Positions 20,514 through 30,308 of a DNA stretch of 64,000 bases are shown one piece after another; positions within the stretch are counted from its first letter, which is position 1, and every line of letters begins with the position of its first letter. This DNA is from Silvania confinis. Its GTDB lineage: Bacteria; Pseudomonadota; Gammaproteobacteria; Enterobacterales; Enterobacteriaceae. The position numbers and the translations under genes were made by a program. The stretch spans positions 310,001-374,000 of the forward strand of contig NZ_JAMGZJ010000077.1 in NCBI RefSeq assembly GCF_025564085.1, given 5' to 3'. The notes below the pieces were generated by a model. The model was not told the DNA's origin. It saw only the letters and a list, made by a program, of their open reading frames with translations, and did not search any database.

Positions 20514-22097
20514 ATGGAATGGATAGCAGATCCATCAATATGGGCCGGTCTGGTGACCCTGGTGTTGCTGGAACTTGTGCTCGGTATCGATAACCTGGTC
20601 TTTATTGCCATTCTCGCCGAAAAACTGCCTCCCGCGCAGCGCGACCGCGCCCGTATCACCGGCCTGCTGCTGGCGATGGTGATGCGCCTGCTGCTGCTGG
20701 CCTCTATCTCCTGGCTGGTGACGCTCACCCGCCCGCTGTTTACGGTGTACCACCACGGCTTTAGCGCCCGGGATCTGATCATGCTCTTCGGCGGGCTGTT
20801 CCTTATTTTCAAGGCCACGGTCGAACTCAACGAAAGGCTGGAAGGGAAAGACAGCGACAATCCCACCCAGCGGCGCGGTGCCAGATTCTGGCCAGTGGTG
20901 GCGCAGATCGTGGTGCTGGATGCCGTCTTCTCACTGGATTCGGTGATCACCGCTGTAGGGATGGTCGACCATCTGCCGGTAATGATGGCCGCGGTGATTA
21001 TCGCCATTATCCTGATGCTGATGGCCAGCAAGGCGTTGACGCGCTTTGTGAATAACCACCCGACGATTGTGATCCTCTGTCTGAGCTTCCTGCTGATGAT
21101 TGGCTTCAGCCTGGTGGCCGACGGGTTTGGCTTCCATATTCCGAAAGGGTATCTGTACGCCGCAATTGGCTTCTCGGTCATTATTGAGGCGCTGAACCAG
21201 CTGGCGATCTTCAACCGCCGTCGGTTCCTGTGGGCTAACCAGACGCTGCGCCAGCGTACGGCAGAAACAGTCGTACGCCTGCTGAGCGGCCGAAAAGAGG
21301 ATGCTGAACTGGACGCGCAGTCGTCCTCGCTGCTGGCGGATCACGATAACAACCCGATCTTTGATCCGCAGGAGCGGCGGATGATTGAGCGAGTATTGAA
21401 CCTCAATCAGCGTTCCGTTAGCAGCATCATGACCTCGCGCCATGATATCGAGCATATCGACCTGAATGCGCCGGAGATGAGTATTCGCGCCCTGCTGGAG
21501 AAGAACCAGCACACCCGCATCGTGGTGACTGGCGGCGAACAGGAAGAGGAGCTGTTGGGGGTGGTGCATGTTATCGACCTGCTCAATCAACAGCTGCACG
21601 GCGAGGCGCTGAACCTGCGCGCGCTGATACGCCAGCCGCTGGTCTTCCCGGAAGGATTGCCGTTGCTGCAGGCGCTGGAACAGTTCCGCAATGCCCGTAC
21701 CCACTTCGCCTTTGTGGTGGATGAGTTTGGTTCTGTGGAAGGGCTGGTGACACTCAGCGACGTGATGGAGACCATCGCCGGGAATCTGCCTAACGAAGTG
21801 GAAGAGCTCGACGCCCGGCATGATATTCAGAAGAACGCCGACGGCAGCTGGACCGCCAACGGCCATATGCCGCTGGAGGATCTGGTGCAGTACGTGCCGC
21901 TGCCGCTGGACGAGAAGCGCGAATACCACACGATAGCCGGTCTGCTGATGGAGAATCTACAGCGTATTCCGCAGCCAGGAGAAGAAGTTCAGGTGGGGGA
22001 TTATGCGTTGAAAACGCTGGAGGTGGAGAACCACCGGGTGCAGAAGGTGCAGCTGATCCCGCTAAGCATCGATGAGGATGGGGATTACGAGCTGTAA
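20514..22097 (+). CDS. yegH: TerC-family membrane protein with CBS and CorC domains, YegH
   Basis: This inner-membrane protein of unknown physiological role has the E. coli YegH architecture and length (527 residues). Residues 1-235 are a TerC-type domain with about seven membrane segments and the acidic motifs [11 protein letters not shown] and [13 protein letters not shown], which suggest metal-ion binding or transport. Two CBS repeats follow (about 300-430; [10 protein letters not shown] and [17 protein letters not shown]). The last 85 residues form a CorC/HlyC transporter-associated domain. The only visible ribosome site (GAGG) is 13 bases from the ATG, but the start matches E. coli. Confidence 0.93.
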   Translation: MEWIADPSIWAGLVTLVLLELVLGIDNLVFIAILAEKLPPAQRDRARITGLLLAMVMRLLLLASISWLVTLTRPLFTVYHHGFSARDLIMLFGGLFLIFKATVELNERLEGKDSDNPTQRRGARFWPVVAQIVVLDAVFSLDSVITAVGMVDHLPVMMAAVIIAIILMLMASKALTRFVNNHPTIVILCLSFLLMIGFSLVADGFGFHIPKGYLYAAIGFSVIIEALNQLAIFNRRRFLWANQTLRQRTAETVVRLLSGRKEDAELDAQSSSLLADHDNNPIFDPQERRMIERVLNLNQRSVSSIMTSRHDIEHIDLNAPEMSIRALLEKNQHTRIVVTGGEQEEELLGVVHVIDLLNQQLHGEALNLRALIRQPLVFPEGLPLLQALEQFRNARTHFAFVVDEFGSVEGLVTLSDVMETIAGNLPNEVEELDARHDIQKNADGSWTANGHMPLEDLVQYVPLPLDEKREYHTIAGLLMENLQRIPQPGEEVQVGDYALKTLEVENHRVQKVQLIPLSIDEDGDYEL

Positions 22098-22478
22098 GTT
22101 ATAGTTTTCTAACGCCATAACACTCTGACAAGAGAATAAACAGGTTACAGCGGCACCCTGGTCCGGCTGAAAATCGCCGAAGCGTTTCCGTAAGGCCGGG
22201 GCGAGGCGCAGGGACGCGCCGAGAGGGCATAGCCTGCATGGATGCAGGCTGGTGCCCGACCCGAAAGCCTGGAGGAATAAGCTGAGGGAACCGCGCAGCG
22301 ACGATTTTCTTGCCGGTAGCCCGGGTTGCCAGGGCGGCGGCGATTGAGCCGCCATGGCACGTTCACCGGTTCGGTGATTTCAGAGTAGCAAGGAACGTAA
22401 AGTGAACGGAACCTCCACCAGAGCATCATGTTCCCCTCATCCTAACCTTCACACCACAAGCATGAGCGTTATTCACGG
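22098..22478. other. GC-rich structured intergenic block between yegH and asmA
   Basis: This is a 381-base gap between two convergent genes. From about 22165 to 22440 it is rich in short inverted repeats. The clearest is GCCTGCATGGATGCAGGC (22229-22246); others include CCCGGGTTGCCAGGGCGG. I see no plausible coding sequence: the short open frames are arginine/proline/alanine-rich and lack ribosome sites. The look is that of a dispersed intergenic repeat or a structured RNA rather than a gene. I recall similar stretches in other Enterobacter-type genomes but cannot verify that here. Confidence 0.5.
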
Positions 22479-24332
22479 CTAAAGCTTATCCAGCAACTTC
22501 TTCACATCTTTGCTGTTTTTCGAATCTTTGTTTTTCTCGGCCCAGTCTCCCAGCCGCCGCTTCGCTTCATCCTGCAGATGTTTACGCAGCAGCTGATCCA
22601 CTTGGAGGCTGTAGTTCAGCGCCTGCCAGTTGCCGTAGACGTTCAGCGGGATTGGCGTCTCTTTCAGGAAATCGATCAGCTTCCCTTCGCCCAGCCAACC
22701 TTCCAGCACCCGGATTTTAAAGCGAGTGTTGGCCGTCTCTTTCACCAGGTCGAGCTTACCGTCGCCTTCGAGGGTCAGCATCGGTGAGTTGCCCTGCATG
22801 TTATCCAGCGCCAGCTGACCGTTGTTGAGCGACAGGTCGGTCACGAAACTGTCCAGACGGGTAGCGTTGTCAAAGTTATCCTGCACTTTGACGTTACTGC
22901 TGCGCTCGACCGCCTGCTGGACTAACTGCTGGAAGTTAAGGCCTTCCATCCGGGTGTTGCGCATGTCGATGTGCGCATCGCCCTGCCAGCTGCGACGGAA
23001 CGCTTCGGCATCGATCTTGCTGCCCGCAAAATCCCCCGCCATCGTCAGGCTGCCGGTCAGCGAGATCGGATAGTCGAACGCCTTCAGAATGGTACCGATC
23101 TCAATATTGTCGAGACGCGGCTGGAAGGCCGCCTGGGCGTTGGCTTTACGCACGTCCAGCGTACCGGGCAGCGACAGATGCCCCTGCCCCATCTTACCGC
23201 TCAGTTCAGTGATAGTCAGAAGCCCGTTGGCGTTGCTCATCTGGCTGCTTACCTGGGTGAAATCCATTCCCCGCCAGCGCACGCTGTTCGCCTTCAGCAG
23301 AATGTCAGCATCAAAGCCGCGCAGACCGTTGTAGTCCGGCTGGTCGAGGTTAGAGGAGATCACCGGGCGCGTCTGCTTCGGTTGCTTTTGCCCCTGCTGG
23401 GTCGCCTCGCGATCGGCCGCTGAGACCGCCGCCTGCGCCGGGAGCAAGGTTTCCAGATTGAGCTTGTCGAACTGCAGGTCAATGTTCCACTGCGGTTCGT
23501 TGCTCAGGATCACGCTGGCCTGGCCGGTCAGTGCACTGTCATTGGCCTGCAGATTGAGCTTATTGAGTTCGAGCTTTTTATGCTCCTCCTGCCACTGCGC
23601 CTGCAGATCGCCCTTGCCGGTGATGCCCTGGGTCGGCAGATCGGCACCGGTCAACTGCCAGCTAAGCTGCTGGATATCTGTGCTCAGCAGATGCGGGTAA
23701 TCAGAGGCATCGACGTTGGCATGGAACGCGATCGTCAGATCGCGCTGATTGCGGTTCACGCGGGCGCTGAATTCGAGCGTGCCCTTGTGGTGTTCGTCCT
23801 GCTCCATTTGCAGGTTGAGATTGCGCACCGTGACCTGCTCGTCGTCTTCATGCTGGAACACCAGCACGCTGTCCGCCACTTTCAGGCGGCCAATATCAAA
23901 CGACCAGCCGGTATCTTCGGCTTTGTCAGGCAAGGTGTTTTCGCGCGGTGCTACCGGCGCATCAACATTGCGCACCGCCTCGGTTTGCGGGGTGAGCTGG
24001 ATCACCGCCCCTTTCAGCATCACCTGGTTGACCTGCAACTGGTGCGACAACAGCGGGAGCAGCGCCACATCCAGACGCATATTATCTGCGGCAATCACCG
24101 CCGCAGAAGCGCCCGGCGCAGTCAACGACATGCGCCCGGAAAGAATGCTGAGCTGCGGCCAGACGTGCCAGCGCAGCGGCCCGTCCAGTTTCAGCGTGTA
24201 GCCACTACGCGCCTCAACCTGACGCACCATGTAGGCACGAAAGTCGTTGGGATTAACCAGCAGAACCAACGCTGACAGGCCAGCAACCAGCACAACCAGC
24301 AAGATCATCAGCGTGGTCAGAACTCTTCTCAT
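22479..24332 (-). CDS. asmA: AsmA, envelope assembly protein
   Basis: AsmA is anchored in the inner membrane by one N-terminal segment (about residues 5-27) with most of the protein in the periplasm. It influences outer-membrane protein assembly and lipid content and belongs to the AsmA/TamB group of putative lipid-transfer proteins. The N-terminus and the conserved C-terminal AsmA domain (around YPISLTGSLTMAGDFAGSKID and ANTRFKIRVLEGWLGEGKLIDF) are intact. The 617-residue length matches E. coli. It lies 23 bases after dcd and is probably cotranscribed with it. Confidence 0.95.
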   Translation of the reverse strand: MRRVLTTLMILLVVLVAGLSALVLLVNPNDFRAYMVRQVEARSGYTLKLDGPLRWHVWPQLSILSGRMSLTAPGASAAVIAADNMRLDVALLPLLSHQLQVNQVMLKGAVIQLTPQTEAVRNVDAPVAPRENTLPDKAEDTGWSFDIGRLKVADSVLVFQHEDDEQVTVRNLNLQMEQDEHHKGTLEFSARVNRNQRDLTIAFHANVDASDYPHLLSTDIQQLSWQLTGADLPTQGITGKGDLQAQWQEEHKKLELNKLNLQANDSALTGQASVILSNEPQWNIDLQFDKLNLETLLPAQAAVSAADREATQQGQKQPKQTRPVISSNLDQPDYNGLRGFDADILLKANSVRWRGMDFTQVSSQMSNANGLLTITELSGKMGQGHLSLPGTLDVRKANAQAAFQPRLDNIEIGTILKAFDYPISLTGSLTMAGDFAGSKIDAEAFRRSWQGDAHIDMRNTRMEGLNFQQLVQQAVERSSNVKVQDNFDNATRLDSFVTDLSLNNGQLALDNMQGNSPMLTLEGDGKLDLVKETANTRFKIRVLEGWLGEGKLIDFLKETPIPLNVYGNWQALNYSLQVDQLLRKHLQDEAKRRLGDWAEKNKDSKNSKDVKKLLDKL

Positions 24333-24355
24333 GGCTTCCTCTGTGCGCCGGGGGG

Positions 24356-24937
24356 TCAGTCTTTATCGATACGACTGGCGACTGCACCTTGCTGGTCGCG
24401 GTATTTGGCATCCTGACGGCGGTTGTACGGACGCACCGCCGGATTGCTTAATGGCTCGAAACTCAATGCGCCAATCATCATGCCGGGACGCAGGGCCAGA
24501 GGCAGTTTACCGGCGTTGAAAAATTCCAGCACGATGCGGCCGGACCAGCCGGGATCGATACGGTGTGCGGTGACGTGGACCATCAGTCCAAGACGCGCCA
24601 GCGACGAGCGCCCGTCAAGCCAGCCCACCAGATCCGCAGGCAGGGTGATCGACTCAAAGGTCACTGCTAAGGCCAGTTCACCCGGATGCAGGTAAAAAGC
24701 CTCGCCATCAGCCAGCACAATTTCGTCGCTCATCACGCGTTCAAGCGCAGCGCTAACTTCGTCTTTTGGCCCGCTCAAGTCAATAAAGGGGGCGGTATGG
24801 CCGCTAAAGGTACGAAACTTATTGCCCAGACGCACATCGACGGTCACGCCGTTAATCCGCTCTACCGGCGGGCGCGGGGTGATTACCAGACGGCCTTCGT
24901 CCAGCCAGGCTTCAATATCTTGGTCACAAAGACGCAT
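24356..24937 (-). CDS. dcd: dCTP deaminase Dcd
   Basis: Dcd deaminates dCTP to dUTP and so feeds thymidylate synthesis. It is a homotrimeric relative of dUTPases. The active-site stretch [25 protein letters not shown] (about residues 110-134) includes the Ser-Arg-Ser/Ala segment and the catalytic glutamate region IVLEFFNAG. The length of 193 residues and the C-terminal SRIDKD match E. coli. It is between udk and asmA as usual. Confidence 0.98.
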   Translation of the reverse strand: MRLCDQDIEAWLDEGRLVITPRPPVERINGVTVDVRLGNKFRTFSGHTAPFIDLSGPKDEVSAALERVMSDEIVLADGEAFYLHPGELALAVTFESITLPADLVGWLDGRSSLARLGLMVHVTAHRIDPGWSGRIVLEFFNAGKLPLALRPGMMIGALSFEPLSNPAVRPYNRRQDAKYRDQQGAVASRIDKD

Positions 24938-24961
24938 GCCACTTTCTCCTTTCGTGCACTG

Positions 24962-24990
24962 CGCCCTCGGGCAAACCCTGCCAGAGGGCG
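24962..24990. repeat. Short inverted repeat between udk and dcd
   Basis: A 29-base palindrome has CGCCCTC/GAGGGCG outer arms and TGCC/GGCA inner arms around a short loop. It lies in the 91-base gap after udk. No T-run follows on the minus strand. It may act as an RNA hairpin limiting readthrough or protecting the udk 3' end; that is inference. Confidence 0.5.
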
Positions 24991-25028
24991 AACGCGGTTA
25001 TCGTTGAACGGTACACAATTTGCGCGTG

Positions 25029-25670
25029 TTATTCAAAAAACTGGCTGATTTTCGCTTTCAGAATATCAATCGCGATGCGGTTTTTACCCCCGCGCGGCAC
25101 GATAATGTCGGCATACTGTTTGGATGGATCAATAAACTGCAGGAACATTGGACGGACGGTTTTCTGATACTGCGCCATCACCGAATCCATTGAGCGGCCG
25201 CGCTCGTTGACGTCGCGCTTGATGCGGCGCATCAGGCAGATATCCAGCGGGGTGTCGACAAAAATCGAGAAATTCATGGATTCGCGCAGGCGAGCGTCGG
25301 TCAGCAGCAGGATCCCTTCGAGGATAATGACCTTTTTCGGCTCAATGCGGACGGTGTCCTGAAGACGGGTGTGTTCCACATAGCTATACACCGGCAGCTC
25401 AATGGCGATGCCGTTCTTCAGAGCCTGAAGATGCTGGAACAGCAGACTGTGATCCATCGCACTTGGATGGTCGTAGTTGGTTTTAACACGCTCTTCCATC
25501 GACAGATGGCTTTGATCTTTGTAATAGCTGTCTTCTGGAATGACGCCGATGTGCTCATCACCGACCTGTTCACGTAATTCACGGTAAAGCGTACTGGCAA
25601 TGAGACTTTTACCTGAAGCCGATGCGCCGGCGATGCCTATAATGACGCACTGATGAGACTTATCAGTCAT
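25029..25670 (-). CDS. udk: Uridine/cytidine kinase Udk
   Basis: Udk phosphorylates uridine and cytidine to UMP and CMP in pyrimidine salvage, preferring GTP or dGTP. The P-loop [14 protein letters not shown] is at residues 13-26, followed by the [11 protein letters not shown] substrate loop and the YDHPSAMDH stretch. The length of 213 residues equals that of E. coli. It is transcribed towards dcd and asmA and is divergent from yegE. Confidence 0.98.
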   Translation of the reverse strand: MTDKSHQCVIIGIAGASASGKSLIASTLYRELREQVGDEHIGVIPEDSYYKDQSHLSMEERVKTNYDHPSAMDHSLLFQHLQALKNGIAIELPVYSYVEHTRLQDTVRIEPKKVIILEGILLLTDARLRESMNFSIFVDTPLDICLMRRIKRDVNERGRSMDSVMAQYQKTVRPMFLQFIDPSKQYADIIVPRGGKNRIAIDILKAKISQFFE

Positions 25671-26012
25671 AAATTTTGCGACCTGAGTAACCTGGATGTA
25701 AGGAAGGACGACGCCTGAGCGTCAAACCCGTCAATTATAGGGATTTCGCGGGCCCGATACCAGTCGAATAGGCAGGTATTGCGAGACGCGTTCAAAGTGC
25801 GCGCGAATTCCCCCTGACGCAAATTTAAACGTTCAGTTTTAACGCGTTAAAGATGAATTTTTTGCAGGATAAGTATTTAATAACCCTGCGATGTCAAATT
25901 ATGAGCGGTCGCCATATTAATTGTAAATTGTTTGTACTAGCATGATCGAAATTAAAAAATGAACGCGTCCGGAGTTGACTCCTGGCGGCACGGCGTCTTC
26001 GGATAAGCGGTA
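25671..26012. promoter_or_regulatory. Divergent control region between udk and yegE
   Basis: These 342 bases hold the promoters for udk (minus) and yegE (plus). A perfect 14-base palindrome, TTTAACGCGTTAAA, lies at 25838-25851, and GGAGTTGACTCC at 25971-25982 is another small palindrome just before yegE. A 15-codon open frame (25959-26006) ends six bases before the yegE ATG but has no ribosome site. No RNA gene was recognised. Promoter elements were not assigned with confidence. Confidence 0.5.
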
Positions 26013-29000
26013 ATGAATAAAAAATACCAGCGCGTTTTGGTCACTACGCCCCATCCTTTACTACGGCTTGTCAGTCTTGGTTTACTTACCTTTATCTTTG
26101 CCCTTTTCTCACTCGAATTAACGCGTTTCGGAACATTTCTCGCACCTTTGTGGTTCCCGACCGCCATTATGATGGTGGCGTTTTATCGCCACGCCGGGAA
26201 AATGTGGCCGGGCATTGCCCTGGCGTGCACCTTAGGTAATCTGGCGGCCTCATGGATGCTCTTCTCCTGGGAGATGATCAATCTGTGGTATGGGTTGATC
26301 AACGTTCTCGAAGCCTGCGCTGGCGCCCTGTTACTGCGCAAACTGCTGCCCTGGTATAATCCGCTGCAAAATCTCGGGGACTGGATCCGCCTGGCAATCG
26401 GTAGCGCCCTGATCCCGCCGGTATTGGGTGGCGTGCTGGTTTATTTACTGGCGCCGGGCGATGCGCCGCTGCGCAACTTTTTTGTGTGGGTGCTTTCAGA
26501 GTCCGTCGGTTCGCTGGCGCTGGTGCCGCTGGGCCTGCTGTTCAAACCGCACTATCTGCTGCGTCATCGCAACCCCAAATTGCTGTTAGAAACGCTGGTC
26601 ACTATGGTCATCACTATGGTGCTGAGCTGGATCTCGCTGCGTTTTCTGCCGTGGCCTTTTACCGCCATTATCGTGCTGCTAATGTGGAGTGCGGTGCGCC
26701 TGCCGCGCCTTGAAGCGTTTCTGGTGTTCCTGGTGACGGTGATGATGGTCTCGCTGATGATCGCCACCAACCCGATCCCGCTGGTGACGCAAAATGCCAG
26801 CGCGATGGTCAATGCCCCGTGGCTGCCGTTCCTGATGATGCTGCTCCCCGCCAACGTGATGACCATGGTGATGTATGCCTTCCGCGCCGAGCGCAAGCAC
26901 ATCACCGAGAGCGAAGAACGCTTCCGCAATGCGATGGAGTATTCCGTTATCGGCATGGCGCTGGTCGGTATCGAAGGCCAGTGGCTACAAGCCAACAAAG
27001 CCTTGTGCCAGTTCCTCGGCTACAGCCAGTCCGAACTCCAGTCACTCTCCTTCCAGCAGATGACCTGGCCGGAAGATCTGCATAACGACATGACGCAGCT
27101 GGACCGGCTGCTCAGAGGCGAGATAAACAGCTATTCACTGGAGAAACGCTACTACACCCGCAACGGCGAAGTGGTCTGGGCGCTGCTGGCCGTGTCGCTG
27201 GTGCGCCACGCCGACGGCACGCCGCTCTACTTTATCGCCCAGATCGAAGACATTAACGATCTTAAGCATACCGAGTGGGTCAACAAACGTCTGATGGAGC
27301 GGATTACGCTGGCCAACGAAGCCGGTGGCATTGGCATCTGGGAGTGGGATGTTAAGCCGGACGTGATCAGCTGGGATAAGCGCATGTTCGAGTTGTACGA
27401 GGTGCCTGCGCACATCAAACCGACCTGGCAACTGTGGCACGAATGCATGTTGCCTGAAGATCGCGCCCAGGCCGAACAGGTGGTACGCGACTCGCTGGCG
27501 GCCCGCACTCCGTTCAAGATTGAGTTCCGCATCCGGGTGAAAGACGGCGTGCGCCACATCCGTGCGCTGGCAAACCGGGTACTGAATAAGCAGGGTGAAG
27601 TGGAGCGCCTGCTCGGCATCAACATGGACATGACCGAGGTCAAAGAGCTGAACGAGGCGCTGTTCCAGGAAAAAGAGCGTCTGCACATTACCCTCGACTC
27701 CATCGGCGAAGCGGTGCTCTGTACCGATATCAATATGAACGTCACCTTTATGAACCCGGTGGCAGAAAAAATGAGCGGCTGGCTGCAGCATGAAGCGCTG
27801 TCCCAGCCGATCCTCTCGGTGCTGCACATCACCTTCGGCGATAACGGCCCGCTGATGGAGAATATTCACAGCGGCGATATGTCGCGTACTGACATGGAAC
27901 AGGACGTGGTGCTGCACAGCCGCAGCGGCGGCAGCTACGACATCCACTACAGCATTACGCCACTGAGCACCCTCGACGGGCAGAATATCGGCTCGGTGCT
28001 GGTGATCCAGGACGTCACCGAATCGCGCAAGATGCTGCGCGAGCTGAGCTACAACGCCTCTCATGACGCCCTCACCCACCTGGCAAACCGCGTCAGTTTC
28101 GAAAGCTATCTCAAGCGAATGCTGCAGACCGTGCAGGAGACGCGTCAGCGCCATGCGCTGGTGTTTATCGATCTGGATCGCTTTAAAGCCGTCAACGATA
28201 CCGCAGGTCACGCGGCGGGCGATGCCCTGCTGCGGGAGCTCTCCTCGCTGATGCTGAGCATGTTGCGCTCCAGCGACATGCTGGCGCGTCTGGGCGGAGA
28301 TGAATTTGGCCTGCTGCTGCCGGACTGCAACACCGAAAGCGCACGCTATATCGTCGGTCGCCTGATTACGGCGATCAACGAGTATCACTTTATGTGGGAA
28401 GGCCGGCTGCACCGGATTGGTGCCAGCGCCGGGATCACTCAGATAGACGATCGTAACCACCAGGCGGCCGAAGTGATGTCGCAGGCCGATATTGCCTGTT
28501 ACTCCTCCAAAAATAGCGGTCGCGGAGTGGTGACGGTCTATGAGCCGCAGCAGGAACGGATGCAGAACGCGCAGGACGCGATTTCGCTCGATGAGCAGTG
28601 GCACATGATCAAAGACAACCATTTGTTGATGATCGCCCGCAGCGTCGCCTCCCCGCGGATTCCGGAAAGCAGCAACTTCTGGATACTGTCCCTGCGTCTG
28701 TGGACCAGTGAAGGAAAGATGCTTGAAGAGCAGGCCTTCCGCGCCGGGCTGGCCGAACCTGAACTGATCCACGCTCTCGACAGACGTATTTTGCAGGAAT
28801 TTTTCCGTAATTTTGCCGCGCCGCTGACCCATAAAGGCATGGGCGTGGCCCTGCCGCTGTCGATGGCCGGACTGGCCAGCATCACGCTGGTGGATGAGCT
28901 GCTGGAGATGCTCGACAAAAGTCTGCTCCCGTCGCGTCTGCTGCACCTGGTGGTGCACGTCAGCGTGCTGACTCAGGCGGATGACAAACTCCGCATGAAT

Positions 29001-29342
29001 CTGCAGAAGCTGCGCCATGCCGGGTGCCGGATTGTGCTCAGCCACGTCGGGCGCGATATGGAGGTGTTTAACCACCTGAATAGCCACATGGCCGACTACC
29101 TGCTGATCGACCCGGAACTGGTGATCAACGTCCACGGCAATTTGATGGATGAGATGCTGGTGACCATTATTCAAGGCCACGCCGTGCGGCTGGGGATGAA
29201 AACCATCGCCGGGCCAAGCAATCAGCCCATCATGATGGATACCCTCTCCGGGATTGGCATCGACTATATCTTTGGCGACACCATTGGCGAACCGCAGCCG
29301 CTGGAACTGCTACTCAATACCAGCTATTTCGCCATCAACTGA
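26013..29342 (+). CDS. yegE: Diguanylate cyclase DgcE (YegE), MASE1-PAS-GGDEF-degenerate EAL
   Basis: This inner-membrane protein makes c-di-GMP. In E. coli it stands at the top of the cascade leading to CsgD and curli/biofilm. Residues 1-300 form the MASE1 multi-spanning sensor. PAS/PAC domains follow (about 300-680), then a GGDEF domain with an intact GGDEF motif at 761-765 and an RxxD inhibitory site (RSSD, 752-755). The C-terminal 260 residues are an EAL-like domain without the EAL motif and so are expected to be inactive, as in E. coli YegE. It has 1109 residues against 1105 there. Its 3' end overlaps the convergent alkA by 33 bases. Confidence 0.96.
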   Translation: MNKKYQRVLVTTPHPLLRLVSLGLLTFIFALFSLELTRFGTFLAPLWFPTAIMMVAFYRHAGKMWPGIALACTLGNLAASWMLFSWEMINLWYGLINVLEACAGALLLRKLLPWYNPLQNLGDWIRLAIGSALIPPVLGGVLVYLLAPGDAPLRNFFVWVLSESVGSLALVPLGLLFKPHYLLRHRNPKLLLETLVTMVITMVLSWISLRFLPWPFTAIIVLLMWSAVRLPRLEAFLVFLVTVMMVSLMIATNPIPLVTQNASAMVNAPWLPFLMMLLPANVMTMVMYAFRAERKHITESEERFRNAMEYSVIGMALVGIEGQWLQANKALCQFLGYSQSELQSLSFQQMTWPEDLHNDMTQLDRLLRGEINSYSLEKRYYTRNGEVVWALLAVSLVRHADGTPLYFIAQIEDINDLKHTEWVNKRLMERITLANEAGGIGIWEWDVKPDVISWDKRMFELYEVPAHIKPTWQLWHECMLPEDRAQAEQVVRDSLAARTPFKIEFRIRVKDGVRHIRALANRVLNKQGEVERLLGINMDMTEVKELNEALFQEKERLHITLDSIGEAVLCTDINMNVTFMNPVAEKMSGWLQHEALSQPILSVLHITFGDNGPLMENIHSGDMSRTDMEQDVVLHSRSGGSYDIHYSITPLSTLDGQNIGSVLVIQDVTESRKMLRELSYNASHDALTHLANRVSFESYLKRMLQTVQETRQRHALVFIDLDRFKAVNDTAGHAAGDALLRELSSLMLSMLRSSDMLARLGGDEFGLLLPDCNTESARYIVGRLITAINEYHFMWEGRLHRIGASAGITQIDDRNHQAAEVMSQADIACYSSKNSGRGVVTVYEPQQERMQNAQDAISLDEQWHMIKDNHLLMIARSVASPRIPESSNFWILSLRLWTSEGKMLEEQAFRAGLAEPELIHALDRRILQEFFRNFAAPLTHKGMGVALPLSMAGLASITLVDELLEMLDKSLLPSRLLHLVVHVSVLTQADDKLRMNLQKLRHAGCRIVLSHVGRDMEVFNHLNSHMADYLLIDPELVINVHGNLMDEMLVTIIQGHAVRLGMKTIAGPSNQPIMMDTLSGIGIDYIFGDTIGEPQPLELLLNTSYFAIN

Positions 29343-30176
29343 CGGCGTCCAGCCCTCGGTGTACCAGATGTGCAGCAGGGCATAAGAGCGCCACGGCTGC
29401 CAGCGCGTAGCATAGCGGCGGATTTGCGCGGGGGTCATCCCGGCAAAGCGCTGTTTAATCAGATAATCGTCCGGTAAGAAGACATCTTTCGCCTGCCAGC
29501 CGCGCAGAGCAAAATAGTTTGCCGTCCAGCGACCAATCCCCGGCCGGGTTTGCAGGGCTTTCATTGCGCTTTCAATATCACTCGGCGTCTGCGCCGGAAA
29601 CTGCCCCGCTACCGCCGACTGTGCCAGATGGATCAGCGATTCCGCCCGCTTGACCGGCATTCCCAGCGCTTTCAGCGCCATAGGGTCGGCCTGCGCCAGT
29701 GCCGCCGGGGTCGGAAAACAGACGTAGTCGGTCTGCGCAAGGGGTTCGTCATACTGCGCCGCCACCCGACCCGCCAGCTTCGCCGCCATCGACACGCTGA
29801 CCAGTTGTCCAAGAATGGCGCGCACGCCCTGTTCGAACGCATCCATTGAGCCCGGCAGGCGCAGACCGGGCCGCGCCTCACCGAGATCCCCGAGGGTCTC
29901 TAACACCTGCTGTGGATCGCAATCCAGATCGAACAGGCGGCTAATACGCTCCAGACACAAATCGGCGACCGGCAGCAGGCCTTCGCTCAACGTCACCTGT
30001 AACGCGCAGGCCTGCAAATCCGGCGTCACGCGGATCAGCCCGCGGTGCCCTTCGCAGGCAAAACTGCGCGTGTAGTCCGTGGCGGTGACGGTTTCCACAC
30101 CGGCAACAGCACGGGCGGCGAGAAAATCTAACATCCATTGCCAGTCATAGGGTGGCTGCCAGCTGAGGGTAAACAT
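29310..30176 (-). CDS. alkA: DNA-3-methyladenine glycosylase II AlkA
   Basis: AlkA excises alkylated bases (3-methyladenine and others) in base-excision repair. It has the N-terminal AlkA domain, a helix-hairpin-helix (LQTRPGIGRWTANYF, about residues 208-222) and the catalytic aspartate in FLPDDYL (Asp237 by alignment with E. coli Asp238). The length is 288 residues against 282. AAAGGAG lies eight bases before the ATG. The final codons overlap yegE on the other strand. Confidence 0.95.
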   Translation of the reverse strand: MFTLSWQPPYDWQWMLDFLAARAVAGVETVTATDYTRSFACEGHRGLIRVTPDLQACALQVTLSEGLLPVADLCLERISRLFDLDCDPQQVLETLGDLGEARPGLRLPGSMDAFEQGVRAILGQLVSVSMAAKLAGRVAAQYDEPLAQTDYVCFPTPAALAQADPMALKALGMPVKRAESLIHLAQSAVAGQFPAQTPSDIESAMKALQTRPGIGRWTANYFALRGWQAKDVFLPDDYLIKQRFAGMTPAQIRRYATRWQPWRSYALLHIWYTEGWTPSVDGEIAGIE

Positions 30177-30229
30177 GGTTGCTCCTTTTAGGTGTTATCA
30201 CAGCATAAACGGACTTAGGCGGTTGTGCC

Positions 30230-30236
30230 TTGCTTT
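30230..30236 (-). promoter_or_regulatory. Candidate Ada-binding motif upstream of alkA
   Basis: On the minus strand AAAGCAA lies about 54-60 bases before the alkA ATG, in the divergent region shared with yegD. This is the core of the site used by methylated Ada at E. coli alkA as I recall it. The motif is short, so the call rests mostly on position. Confidence 0.35.
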
Positions 30237-30308
30237 CATATTCCTGTTGTCGCCAGCCTGACATTTCGCTAAAGTCTCGCCCCTTCTCAATGGCATGGGG
30301 ATCCTGCA

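Noticed and set aside
22062-22355. Open frames in the yegH-asmA gap that could encode small proteins
   Set aside because: They follow the hairpin-rich block, have Arg/Pro/Ala-rich composition and no ribosome site; a repeat is the better explanation.
25959-26006. A 15-codon open frame ending six bases before yegE, a possible leader peptide
   Set aside because: There is no ribosome site before its ATG and no attenuator-like structure; chance is enough to explain it.
27135-29180. Open frame of 681 codons antisense to yegE
   Set aside because: Composition (His/Gln-rich) and lack of a ribosome site mark it as a shadow of the GGDEF/PAS gene.
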